Shown: piece after piece, positions 7,568 through 17,900 of the stretch | Layout: every line of letters begins with the position of its first letter | Numbering within the stretch: the first letter of the stretch is position 1 | Source: Vibrio rotiferianus CAIM 577 = LMG 21460 | Lineage (GTDB): Bacteria > Pseudomonadota > Gammaproteobacteria > Enterobacterales > Vibrionaceae | Length of the DNA stretch: 49,928 nucleotides | NCBI RefSeq assembly: GCF_002741985.1 | Contig: NZ_APHW01000106.1 | Coordinates: forward strand, 1 to 49,928 | Direction: 5' to 3' | Made by a program: the position numbers and the translations under genes | Notes under the pieces: generated by a model | What the model saw: only the letters and a program-made list of their open reading frames with translations | What the model was told of the DNA's origin: nothing | The model's database searches: none

Positions 7568-8539
7568 TTAGTGGCTATTAACTACTTCATGAGGCGCAAC
7601 ACCGAATACTTTCTTAAATGCGCTCGTGAAGTTTGATGGGTGGTGGTAGCCAGCCTCATAAGCGGCTTCAGTTATGGACATGAGCCCATGCTCCAAGTTT
7701 TGACGCGCAATCTCTAAGCGGCGATGGCGTATATAACCATTAACCGTCATGTCTAGAGACTGTTTAAAGCGGCGTTGGAGATTTGAAACACTCATCGAAA
7801 ACTCCTCAGCTAAACGTTCTAAACTCAACTCTTCTTCAAGGTGTGTTTCGATGTAGCTAATGATATTTTCAATTCGAGCATCGACCGAATGTTTCTTCTG
7901 TTCGGATTTTTTACAGTATTCGTCGGGCATTTGGCCTATCGCATAGGTGACAACTTGGTAGATTAGACTTTCAACTTCTAGGCGTTCTTTTACGTTGACA
8001 GGAGGCTCACGCCGAAAGAGTGTATGGAGAAGATCAATGACTGCCGAGTTAAGCTTTAGTTGATAAAAGGCGTTATGCGTTTCAATAAAGCGTTGATGAT
8101 CAATACTGCCTTCTATTCTCGACTCTAACCATGTGGGCTTGATGGCTATATTGATCTTGTTCATATGATTATTTTGGATAAGAGAACGGTGGAAATTTGC
8201 AGGTTTGGTCAAGTTCACAACGACACCTTGCGGCGATGAATTTGCATCAAAATCGAACTTAAGATCGTCGTAGCCAAATGAGAGTTTGCCTTCTAAAAGA
8301 ATGGTAATCAGCATGGCGGGACGAGCAGTAGAAACAATATGAGAATCTACGAGTTCTATGCAACCTCCACCATGGACAAAAATCTGGTCATTGTACTGAT
8401 ACGAGAAGAAGCTTCCTTCTGCCAGTTGCGTTTGACGGCTTTGCCCTTGACTTACGATGTACTGCGTTTCTGTGCCCTCAAGTTTTTTAGTTATAGCTAC
8501 TTTGGCAATTCTAGTTCTTTTTTTGGTCTCTTCCGTCAT
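7568..8539 (-). CDS. AraC-family regulator of siderophore uptake
   Basis: 323 residues from the chosen start. The N-terminal 210 residues form a sensing domain of the type seen in PchR/YbtA-like siderophore regulators, with motifs such as GVVVNLTKPANFHRS. The C-terminal double helix-turn-helix covers about residues 225-320 (LSLERLAEEFSMSVSNLQRRF, then ITEAAYEAGYHHPSNFTSAF). I prefer the ATG at 8539 because GAGGAAA stands 6-7 bases upstream; the ATG at 8575 would add 12 residues and lacks such a site. It is divergent from the TonB receptor gene with a Fur box between them, matching the V. cholerae arrangement of an AraC gene next to vctA. It probably activates the receptor when the ferric siderophore is present. 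Confidence 0.85.
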   Translation of the reverse strand: MTEETKKRTRIAKVAITKKLEGTETQYIVSQGQSRQTQLAEGSFFSYQYNDQIFVHGGGCIELVDSHIVSTARPAMLITILLEGKLSFGYDDLKFDFDANSSPQGVVVNLTKPANFHRSLIQNNHMNKINIAIKPTWLESRIEGSIDHQRFIETHNAFYQLKLNSAVIDLLHTLFRREPPVNVKERLEVESLIYQVVTYAIGQMPDEYCKKSEQKKHSVDARIENIISYIETHLEEELSLERLAEEFSMSVSNLQRRFKQSLDMTVNGYIRHRRLEIARQNLEHGLMSITEAAYEAGYHHPSNFTSAFKKVFGVAPHEVVNSH

Positions 8540-8618
8540 TTGACGTTTCCTCATAACACCTAGGCGATTCTGCATAAGTGATTCGTCTTTTTATTTATCA
8601 TTAGCGACCCTATCATAC

Positions 8619-8635
8619 GTGAGAATTATTATCAT
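8619..8635. promoter_or_regulatory. Fur box between the AraC regulator and the TonB receptor
   Basis: TGAGAAT-T-ATTATCA (8620-8634) matches 13 of 14 informative positions of the 7-1-7 Fur consensus TGATAAT-N-ATTATCA. A TATCAT -10-like hexamer lies just upstream (8611-8616). Fur with iron should block the receptor promoter, and perhaps the divergent regulator promoter too. A 17-base identical copy (GTGAGAATTATTATCAT) occurs at 11622-11638. Confidence 0.85.
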
Positions 8636-8655
8636 TTATATTTAGGAAGACGTTT

Positions 8656-10662
8656 ATGGAAAGCCCTGTTCGCTCACCAATTGAGCTTTCAAGCCTATGC
8701 CTGGCGGTGAGTATGGCACTTGCTCATCCAGTTTTAGCCCAAGGCCAAGATTCTCATTTCGAAGAGGTTGTTGTTTGGGGTACTAAAGTATCCAGCAATA
8801 CTGAATCCATGTTTGCCGACGACATGTCATTAAAACAAGCGGACCATATGTCCGATTTGCTGCGTGAGATTCCAGGTGTTGATGTTGGTGGTACGCATTC
8901 TGTCAACCAACGCATTACGATTCGTGGCTTAGGTGAAACCGACCTTGATATCCGCTTAGACGGTGCATCGCAGCATGCCAACATGTTCCACCATATTGGC
9001 AACCTGACTCTTAACCCAGATATTCTCAAGTCCGCGGATATCCAAGTAGGTAATAACTCGGTGACGCAAAGTGGTCTTGGTGGTTCGGTGTACTTTGAAA
9101 CTAAAGATGCACGTGATCTGCTGCGTTACGATGAAAACTTTGGTGCGCGCGTGTATGGTGGTTATGCGTCCAACGACAATCAACAGGGCTCATTAACGCT
9201 TTATGGATTGCTGTCTGAAAACGTGGACGCGATGGTCTACGGCCATTACGTAACACGAGATGACTTTGAAGATGGCGATGGCAATAAAACCTTTGGTTCA
9301 GAGGGCGACGTTTATAACATCTTAGGCAAACTAGGGTACGAGTTTGGCGACATCCATCGCTTTGAAATCTCTTACGACATGTACCGTGACAGTGGTGACT
9401 ACAACCCGCGTCCTGATATGTCGGGCAGTGCGAACAACGGTCTATCCAATAACCTGCTGGTTCCGACGGATTACGATCGTGACACGGTCACTCTTAGTTA
9501 TGAGTTGCGCGGTGAGCAACACCAAGGTGACGTGACGCTTTACAATACCGAGACTGAAGTGGTACGTGATGAATCAGTGATGGCACCGCGTTGGCCAGCT
9601 AATCGATTATCGGAAAACACCGCAAAAAACCAGAACGTTGGCTTAAGTGCAAAATTCCAATCATTGCTGACGTTGGGTAACCTTGACCACCGTGCGACAT
9701 ACGGTCTTGATTACATGGATAAGACGTCAGAGAGTTACTACGGTAGAAGTAAGTTCATGTCTGAATCAGCGGTTTCTACAGCGCTATTTGTTGAGGACCA
9801 AATTTTCATTTCTGATGCTCTTTCTATTACTGCAGGTTTGCGTTTTGATGACTATCAGCGTAAAGCGGAAACGGGGGACAACGATTACGATGAAGTGACC
9901 TGGTCGCTCGCAGCGGAGTGGGCAGTAACACAAGACTGGACGTTGTTTGCAAGTTCTCGCTCGCTGTTTAAAGGTCCAGAACTAATGGAAACCTTTATCG
10001 CATACCAAGGTGTGGCGTACTTAAAAGAAGGCTTGAAACCGGAAACGGGCCAAAACACACAAGGTGGTGTGCGTTTCAATAAGAGCATGGATGAGCACTC
10101 CTTTGGTGCAAATCTGACCGTATTCCAAACAGATATTGACAACTACATTGCAGACGAGTACCAACGCGCTACTCAAACTTATCTTATATACAATTTAGGT
10201 GATGTGGAAATCAAAGGCTTCGAAGCTAGCGCCTTCTATGGTTTCGAAAGCTTTGGCAGCAAACTGTCTTACTCTAAGTCAGACACTAAAAACAAAGATA
10301 CTGGCGGTCCAGTAGCCGGGGGCAATGGGCGCAGTATTGATATGGGTGACAGCATCTCGCTGACATTGGATTACCAATCTGATTCGCTAGAAACCATCTT
10401 TGGTTGGAACTCAATGTTTGTTCTTGAAGAAGACAACGTCTTTGATGGTCAGCCTAAAAAAGACAACTATGACGTGCATAATTTATATGCCCAATGGGTG
10501 CCTTCCAATATCGATGGTCTATCAGTAACGTTCGGTATTGATAACGTCTTTGATGAGTTATATACGTCCCATGCCTCTCGTTCGGGTACCGCGCGAGGAA
10601 TCACGCTGGATGACTACGAACCAGGAAGAAACTATAAGTTATCAGCCGCATACCAGTTCTAA
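8656..10662 (+). CDS. TonB-dependent outer-membrane siderophore receptor
   Basis: 668 residues. A signal peptide ends near PVLAQ at about residue 29; a TonB-box-like EEVVVWG follows. The plug domain covers about residues 50-155 (MSDLLREIPGVDVGG, QRITIRGLGETD) and the 22-strand barrel the rest, ending in AAYQF with the C-terminal aromatic needed for outer-membrane insertion. The start ATG follows AGGAAGA. The gene stands behind a strong Fur box and opposite an AraC gene. By position it resembles V. cholerae vctA, but the barrel does not let me name the ligand. A heme or other metallophore ligand cannot be excluded, since the SRSLFKGPEL segment resembles the region after strand 7 in several receptor classes. 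Confidence 0.88.
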   Translation: MESPVRSPIELSSLCLAVSMALAHPVLAQGQDSHFEEVVVWGTKVSSNTESMFADDMSLKQADHMSDLLREIPGVDVGGTHSVNQRITIRGLGETDLDIRLDGASQHANMFHHIGNLTLNPDILKSADIQVGNNSVTQSGLGGSVYFETKDARDLLRYDENFGARVYGGYASNDNQQGSLTLYGLLSENVDAMVYGHYVTRDDFEDGDGNKTFGSEGDVYNILGKLGYEFGDIHRFEISYDMYRDSGDYNPRPDMSGSANNGLSNNLLVPTDYDRDTVTLSYELRGEQHQGDVTLYNTETEVVRDESVMAPRWPANRLSENTAKNQNVGLSAKFQSLLTLGNLDHRATYGLDYMDKTSESYYGRSKFMSESAVSTALFVEDQIFISDALSITAGLRFDDYQRKAETGDNDYDEVTWSLAAEWAVTQDWTLFASSRSLFKGPELMETFIAYQGVAYLKEGLKPETGQNTQGGVRFNKSMDEHSFGANLTVFQTDIDNYIADEYQRATQTYLIYNLGDVEIKGFEASAFYGFESFGSKLSYSKSDTKNKDTGGPVAGGNGRSIDMGDSISLTLDYQSDSLETIFGWNSMFVLEEDNVFDGQPKKDNYDVHNLYAQWVPSNIDGLSVTFGIDNVFDELYTSHASRSGTARGITLDDYEPGRNYKLSAAYQF

Positions 10663-10978
10663 TTTTAAGAGTAATAACAACCTTAAATATTTGGTTTCTG
10701 AGCAGGAGGTTATCCCAATCACAGTAATTGATCAGAATTAGCGCAGGAAAAATGCTTGAGAACAAGGCTGAAATTCTAGATAAGTAGTTATTCTACAATC
10801 AAACTTTTAAACGAAGTAATCGAGCATTATGACAAGTTAGAATGACCGGTTATTTACTACGATTGGTATTACCCCACCAATACAGATTGGGAGTAGGGTG
10901 GGGATTCTGCATCGGATGCGTTAGAACGAAAAAGGCCCGCTGGTTATTCACCTAGCGGGCCTTTTTAAAACTAAATTT
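10663..10978. other. Intergenic region with two hairpins
   Basis: About 316 bp between convergent genes. No credible reading frame was found. It contains a GC-rich hairpin (10872-10878 CCCCACC with 10897-10903 GGTGGGG) and a strong bidirectional terminator (10929-10966). The rest is AT-rich and unremarkable. Confidence 0.6.
10929..10966. terminator. Bidirectional intrinsic terminator
   Basis: Thirteen-base perfect arms, AAAAAGGCCCGCT (10929-10941) and AGCGGGCCTTTTT (10954-10966), with a 12-base loop. The U-tract is present on both strands. It serves the TonB receptor transcript from the left and the small membrane protein gene from the right. Confidence 0.9.
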
Positions 10979-11227
10979 TTACGCTTTTTCAGGCGTTAGG
11001 CTTTTTTTTTCCTGCTGCATTTTTGCAAGGAAGTACACGTTAACACACGCGATGAAGCCGTTAGTCAGTACTACAGGCCATGAATCAATCATTAGACCGT
11101 AAGCGGTGAACAGTGCACAGCCAACAAAGTTAAGAATACGAAGCTTCACGATATCTTTCATTGTTAGCGAAATTGCAACCATGATTGAAGCTGCATAACC
11201 CAAAATTTCAACCATATTCATTTCCAT
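10979..11227 (-). CDS. Small three-helix inner-membrane protein (PQ-loop/SemiSWEET- or YgjV-like)
   Basis: 82 residues. Three hydrophobic segments at about residues 5-21, 30-46 and 52-68 with a short polar tail (KKSLTPEKA). The repeat-like pattern GYAASIMVAISLTMKD, then FVGCALFTAYGLMIDS resembles half of a PQ-loop sugar transporter (SemiSWEET proteins are of this size) and also the YgjV inner-membrane family. GAGGG stands about 8 bases before the ATG at 11227, supporting this start. The substrate is unknown. Such proteins are sometimes mislabelled as uroporphyrinogen decarboxylase in Vibrio annotations; nothing here supports that. Confidence 0.7.
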   Translation of the reverse strand: MEMNMVEILGYAASIMVAISLTMKDIVKLRILNFVGCALFTAYGLMIDSWPVVLTNGFIACVNVYFLAKMQQEKKSLTPEKA

Positions 11228-11649
11228 TATTTGACCCTCTAAATCTGCCGAATTCTGTCGGTACCAATTCTTCTCATCTTGAGATTAGTGAGGAAGCTCC
11301 ATGCCTCGAATGGTCTTGTTCGTTTTGATGGGTTAACTATAGCAATGGAAAAACCGTGATGAAAGCCTCAATTAGAGGTTAAGAGAAGGTTAGCGATTAC
11401 GCAAACGTTTAAGAGAAAAATCATTGATAGTTTTACTTATTATGTTGATTAATAGTAAGAGGGTATTTATCTGCTTAGTTGATAGAAACACTTTGAACAT
11501 GAACCTTTGTTTAGCGCATGCTATTGAGGAGGGGGTCGTCCTGAGTTTGTATCCGTAAGGAATTGTGAACTAATTGTCCCTTATGAGTTGAACCTGAGTG
11601 ATTATCTACACTATAATGCAAGTGAGAATTATTATCATATAGATGTAGT
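11228..11649. other. Long divergent intergenic region
   Basis: About 420 bp between two divergent small membrane-protein genes. The right end holds a clear sigma70-like promoter with a Fur box (11588-11637). I see no convincing reading frame or known riboswitch fold in the rest. Such a long leader could hold a small RNA, but no terminator-like hairpin supports one. Confidence 0.5.
11588..11637 (+). promoter_or_regulatory. Fur-controlled promoter of the 86-residue membrane protein
   Basis: A -35-like TTGAAC (11588-11593), an 18-bp spacer and a perfect -10 TATAAT (11612-11617), followed by the Fur box TGAGAAT-T-ATTATCA (11623-11637) over the expected transcription start. The box is the same sequence as the one before the TonB receptor. 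Placement over +1 is classic for Fur repression. Confidence 0.78.
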
Positions 11650-11910
11650 ATGCCGATTGTTATTAGTTTTATATTTACGTTTGCTTTGGTACTGCGTACT
11701 AAACCCCACTATTGGTGTGTGCTAGCACATTTGTTTTCGCATGTAAGTATGCTGTTATTGATCCCTCAGGATTACGTTCTTCAGTATTTGATTGTTATGT
11801 TCTTCTCAGCACCAATATTGATTAGGTTATCGAAGAGAAGTGAGTATTTCGATGTGTTTTTCGCTTTTATGCCTTTGCTAGTAGGGAGCGGTGGGTTGGC
11901 GTTAGCCTAA
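11650..11910 (+). CDS. Small Fur-regulated membrane protein, function unknown
   Basis: 86 residues, about three membrane helices (residues 2-15, 22-53 and 68-85) with basic loops (RTKPHY, RLSKRSEYF). I do not recognise a family. The ATG at 11650 lies 12 bases after the Fur box, so the leader is very short and there is no clear Shine-Dalgarno motif; leaderless-like or weak translation is possible, and this lowers confidence in the start. The iron-controlled promoter and the nearby siderophore genes suggest a role in iron or metallophore handling at the inner membrane. This is inference from position only. Confidence 0.6.
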   Translation: MPIVISFIFTFALVLRTKPHYWCVLAHLFSHVSMLLLIPQDYVLQYLIVMFFSAPILIRLSKRSEYFDVFFAFMPLLVGSGGLALA

Positions 11911-11942
11911 CTTACCTTTTTAGGCATAATGATAAGAGTAAA

Positions 11943-11959
11943 CCGCCCCTAAAGGGCGG
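11943..11959. terminator. Hairpin between convergent genes
   Basis: CCGCCC (11943-11948) pairs with GGGCGG (11954-11959) across a short loop, between the small membrane protein and the 3' end of the adhesin gene. On the minus strand it is followed by a T-rich stretch (TTTACTCTT), so it can end the adhesin transcript. No strong T run follows on the plus strand. Confidence 0.55.
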
Positions 11960-11971
11960 CGTACCGAAAAA

Positions 11972-14900
11972 CTAATTATGCTCTGTTAAAACATGTAAGG
12001 TGCTAAGCAGCGACTCGGTAGTGATCGAGCTTACGTCACTTACATTATTCACATTGAGCGTATCCCAACCAATCCCTTCTAAAGTAATATTCGTTACCGC
12101 ACCAGTAGTATCCTCTACGGTAATCGTTGTAGATGAACTTGCTGAACTATCTGGCAGTGCAGGATCGTCATTGACGGTGACTTGAATTAAGTTTGCGTCG
12201 AGTAAATCACTCACACTGGTGTTAGCTGGGAGTAGATCTGTGAGATCAATTTCATCACCATTTGGGTCATAATCGGTGATGGTATTAGTGCTACCAGAGT
12301 TCTCTTGTAAGAACACAAAGGTGTCGATGCCTCCTCCCGAAGTCAATATATCATTTCCTGAGGTTCCACTAAGGGTGTCATTGCCCTCATGTCCAAAGGT
12401 CTTAGAAACAACGAGTTGACCTGTCTCAACGAGAGAACTAACGCGCTCTTGATTAGAGAGGTTATCAACATTTTGGCCGTATAAGTTTGATAAGCTTACA
12501 CCATCAAGCGTAATGGATTGAAGTAACTGACTATCAGTTTGTGTGATTTGCAGTACTGTGTTCCCGTCCACCTCAGTAATGGTTAATTCGTTGCTTAGAG
12601 TGCTCGAATCCCATGCGCTGGTCAGATTGAAAACTTGCTCCAAGTCGATAACATCAGCGTTGACATCGAAATCTTTGATGATGTCATCTCCAGGTGTTGC
12701 GCTGGTTCCCAGTACATTATCGCTCCATAGGAAGGTATCTGAGGTGCCAATATCAGAACCATCAGTAGGGCCTCCCCATAAGATCTCGTCATAACTAGAT
12801 GTGACGAGAATATCGGAGCCCAATGAGCCTATATGTGCAGTACCAAGAACAGTCACTGTGACCTGTTTAGCCGTGATGGTTGTTCCATCACTAACGTTTA
12901 TTGTGAACAGTTCATCAAATGTCTGCCCCACAGATAGTGTATCAGCTGCTCCTGGAGTGAGTGTATACGTCCACGTCAAGGTTGAATCATCAAACGAGAG
13001 TGTACCGTAGCTACCGCTGGTATCATCAACGGACCATGTTAAGTTACTGGTGTTAGTATCCACGTCATCAACAGTCAGCAATCCCGAAGCTTGGTCGACA
13101 AAGCCCGCTTTGACCTGTCCTGCGGCAACGCCATCAACGGTCGCAGGATCATTGTTACCATTGAGCGTGATGGTAATGAGTTGGTTGGTTTCATTTGCCG
13201 AACCATCTTTAACCACGACAGTGAAGACTTCTTCAGTTATGCCGCCAGGCAAGGCCTGAGATAGCACAGGGTCTAATGTGTATGTCCATTCTCCGTTCGG
13301 CTGTAGAATAAAGGTACCATAAGGCGAAGCAGGGGAGTTGAGCTCAAAAGTCACAGAGCCGCCTTCAGGATCCGACGCTTCAACTTTTCCTGATGTTTGT
13401 TGCTCTAATGCTGTGCCATCTTCCGTAACACTACCTGATATTTCGCTTGTATTTTCGATGATTGGAGAATCGTCGTTTCCGTTTAAGGTGATAGTAATGG
13501 TCTGATTTACTGATTTACCTTCGGTATCTTCAATCGCGACAACAAACTGTTCAGTCGTTATGCCTGCAGGTAATGTTTGAGATTTAACAGGGTCAAGTAC
13601 GTAGTCCCATTCTCCATCATTGTTGACAGAGAAAGTACCATACTGGGATTGATTTGAAGTTAGGCTAAACGTTAAATCCTGGTTTTCTGCATCATCAGCA
13701 GTGATTGTGCCAGTCGCAGATTGTTCCGAAGCCGTACCATCTTCAGTAACTTCTCCTGAAGTATCTGTTTGGTTGTCAACCACGAATGGCACATCATTAT
13801 CGCCAAATACTTGAATAACGACGTCCTGAGTTATCACTCCACTATTTTCATCATCAATAGTAACCGTAAAGGTGTCAAAGATGTTTTGGTCTGTATCAGT
13901 CAACGACTCCACTAGCGCTGGCGTCATGACATAGGTCCAAACACCAGTGTTCTTATCAATCGTGAGCTCACCATATTGACCTTGCTTGGTCTGAGAGCCT
14001 GCATTGTTGTCAAAAGTGAATAAGTGATTGTCTGATGCATCGACATCATCGATATCGATAGTACCTGTTGCAGTTCCCGAACCTTGGCTAGGATCTTCAA
14101 ATACTTGTCCGGTTGTTACAGAATCTTGGGTAACTTCAGGTAAGTCATTGGTACCAGTTATCTTAAATGTAACGGGTTGCGTGTCCTCTAAGCCATGCTC
14201 ATCTTTAGCTTTGATTTCATATTGCAAGGTTAATGATTCACCTACCGCAAGCGCTTGTACTTCAGGAAGGTTATTGTCATAAGTAAACTCCCAATCTCCA
14301 CTAGATGAGTCAATCGTTAGCGTGCCTCTAGGATCAGAATTGATGACACTCCAAGTGATGGCATCTCCAATATCTGGGTCACCACTGTCGAACGTTCCTG
14401 TAAGTGGACTTGTATCGTCTTCGGCTACGGTTTGCGTGGCAATGGCCGCTATTTCAGGGGCATCATTCGTACCATTAATGGTGATAGTAATATCAAGCGG
14501 AACAGAGTTTCCTTTTCCATCTTTGGCAATGATGGAGATAGTGTCGGTTGTTGAACCACCTTTCGGGAGCGCATTGATATCTGGATGAGCACTATTGAGC
14601 TCGTACTTCCAAGTATTTCCATCTATGGTTACGTTTGAACCAAAGGTGCCTGAATTGACGACTTGATAACTAAGTACATCACCAAAGTCGACATCATTCG
14701 CTCCGAGATTGCCGGTTGCAAGCGTAGGGCTGTCCTCGGTTACTGTTCCCGTCGTTGTACCTTGGATTGTCGGGATATCGTTGTCGCCTAGTATAGTAAC
14801 AACAACTTCTTGAGTGACTTCTGCTCCAAAACTATCGGTCGCAGTTACGAAGAAGCTTTCAGTTACAATAGCGCCTTCAGGCAGTGCTTGAATATGTGGG

Positions 14901-17900
14901 TCATTGTATAGCGTGTAACTCCACTTTCCGTCGGAGCCGAGAACAAACTGGCCGTATGTACCAGAAAGGTTTTTTGGTGCAAAAGTTACCGAATCAGCAT
15001 TATCTACATCATTCGAAGTTAATTGCAGTTCTCCAGTGGTCACTTTAATGTCTTCCTGAACTTCTCCCGTGACATCACCTGTGATCTGTGGTGCTTGGTT
15101 GGTACCTGTAATCGTGATCACGACGTTTGTTGAATCCGTAGCATTGGCACCATCGGTCACAGATACGGGAAAGGACTCTGTCAGCGTTTCGTTCGGGTTC
15201 AATGCAACGACATCAGGATGGTTTTCGTTGAGATCGTAGGTCCACTTGCCGTTTGAATTAAGCGTAAATGTACCGTACTGACCATTGACCGTAGTTAATG
15301 GATCCCACGTCGCTGTATCGCCAGTATCGATGTCACCACTTGCAAGTTGGCCAGTGATGTTACTGGTGCTATCGGCACTGACTGAGCCCGTTGTAGCTCC
15401 ACTAATCACAGGGTCGTCGTTTGTGCCAGTCACCTCGACTTCGATTTTTAGTGGAATAGGGTTGCCATTCTCATCGACAACCGTTTTACCATATTGATCA
15501 GTGACGAATACGGTAAATGTATCCGTCACTGTTTCACCTTCCTTGAGTGACTGAACGGCTGAACTGTTGTTATCTAATGTGTACTCATAACTACCATCAG
15601 GATTGATAGTAATGCTTCCATAGGTGCCTGAGCCATCTACAAGCTGCCAAGTAGGATCGCTACCAAGTTCACTTGGAGGCGTAAGGTTGCCACTCTGGAT
15701 AAAGGTGTTGTTTTGGTCTTCTGTTGCATCGAGCTCTAAAATAACATCTGGATCCACGGTTATATCATCCGCAGAACCATTCACTTTAATCTTGATTTCT
15801 TGCGTATCAGAGTCACCTTTTTCGTCGGTCACTTTTACGGTGAAGGTATCGTATTCAACGTCACCAGCATTCAATGGTTGAACTGCGTTGTTGTCGATAT
15901 TGTATTCCCACTCTCCTGTGTCAGGGTTTAGGGTTAGTGTGCCGTAGTCACCTTGCAGTTGGGTTACTTCGCTGTTGCCATTACTTGTATCGACAATTAC
16001 CCAATCTTGTGAGTCGTTGAAGTCAGGGTCGTTATCTTCTAGCACTCCTGAGCTAGATAGAGTGACATCTTCGGTAACCTCGCCAATGACATCTGGTTCA
16101 GATATCGAGATTGGTTGGTAAGAAATTTGCGGAGCATCATTGACACCTTTGATGGTGACTTCAACTGTGAAGGTGACGCCTTTGTTTGAAATGTGCCAAA
16201 CCTCAGTGACTGTTTCACCTTCTTGTAAGCCATCTACTAATGGATTGTTATTGTCGATAACATAGAACCATTTCTTGGCGCTGTCATCGTAGACTAATTC
16301 ACCATATGCACCGCCTGAATGAGGTGTTGCTGTCGCTGAATTATTTAAACCACTACCAACAGGGATCTCTACCGATTCTGTTGGGCCGGCAGTTTCATCG
16401 CCTTCGGTAATGTCTACAATTCGGTCGGGTGGGTTACCACCACCACCGCCCGCAGCATCGTCATCCCAACCATGGACAAATACGGTTACTTTATAAGGTT
16501 GTGAGTTTTCGCCTTTGTCGTCGGTACCAATAACCCAAAATTCCTCTGTAACTACTTGGCCTGGGGCTAGATCTTGAATGGAGTTCCCTTTAACTTGATA
16601 GGTCCATTTCCCATCGTCAGTGATAGTAAACTGACCATATGTGCCTAGGCCTGTACTCTGGCTGCTATCTATGCCCCAATTAGTTATTGATGAGTTATCA
16701 TCAACATCTGTAGCGGTCAACTGGCCTTCGGTTATCGACAAAGAACCGTCATTGCGACCTGCATCATCTTCAACGATATAACCCGTGTTATCACCGCTAA
16801 TGATTGGTGGATCATTTTCGCCATTAATAGTGATCACGACTTGATCAGTGATAACAGCCCCAAAACTATCTTTACCAATTACGTTAAAGGTTTCAGTGAC
16901 GATCGCACCTTGTTCAAGGCTGTTAATTGCAGAATCGTTCGGAATAAACTTCCAATTACCTTGAGCATCAATAGAGAAGGTACCGTAGTTTCCTTGAGAG
17001 GGGGTGCTTTCACTTATGACATTGAAAGTTGGTGAATCACCATCGTCGATATCAATCAGGTTCAGTTTGCCGGTAACGAGATCGGTTGAGTCTTCCAAAA
17101 ATGTTGCGCTTAAATCGCCAGTGATGGTTGGAGAGTCGTTAACACCGTCAATAGTAAGCGTGATGGGCTTCGTCGATGTTTCTCCTTTACTGTCAATTAC
17201 GGTGACATTAAAGGTTTCTTGATAACTTTGATTTGGGTTTAGTTGCTGGACTTGGGTTGTATCTAATGTATAAGTCCACTTCCCAGTATCGGAATCAATG
17301 CTGAAGCTACCATAGCTACCAGCCCCGTTATCAACAGAATAGGTGTGGGTATCACCAGCATCTGGGTCACCTGAGGATAAATTGCCAGTGGTAGTAACGG
17401 TATCTTCTGTCGTGTGCGGAGACAGGTTTCCAGACAGATTTGGGGCGTCATTAGTTCCGTCGATGTTGATGGTTAGATCTTTGGTCGATGATTGACCGTA
17501 TTGATCGACAACTCGAATGGTTATGACATCTTGTAGACCTGCAATATCTTCATCAGTTAGCGCATTCACAGCAGGGTTTGAGTTATCTAGCTTATAAGAG
17601 AACTCACCAATGGTTGGGTCAATGAATGTAAGGGTGCCATACTGGCCAGTCGAACCGACGATACTCCACGTGAGTGACTCTCCATCATCAGGGTCTCCAG
17701 AATTTATGGTACCGGTAATGGTATCAGGTATGGCATCTTCTTTAATTGAGTAAGTATCGGTAATGATGATATCTGGTGGGTTATTAACACCTGCGACATT
17801 GATTATCACGTCGATAATGGCAGTTGCTCCATTTAAGTCTTCTACTTCAACTTGGAAGATATCTTGTCTCGTTTCACCGGGTGGAATTTGCTGTGTTTCA

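Noticed and set aside
11620..11649. Fur box read as the promoter of a RyhB-like small RNA
   Set aside because: No RyhB core sequence or close terminator follows; the transcript leads directly into an open frame.
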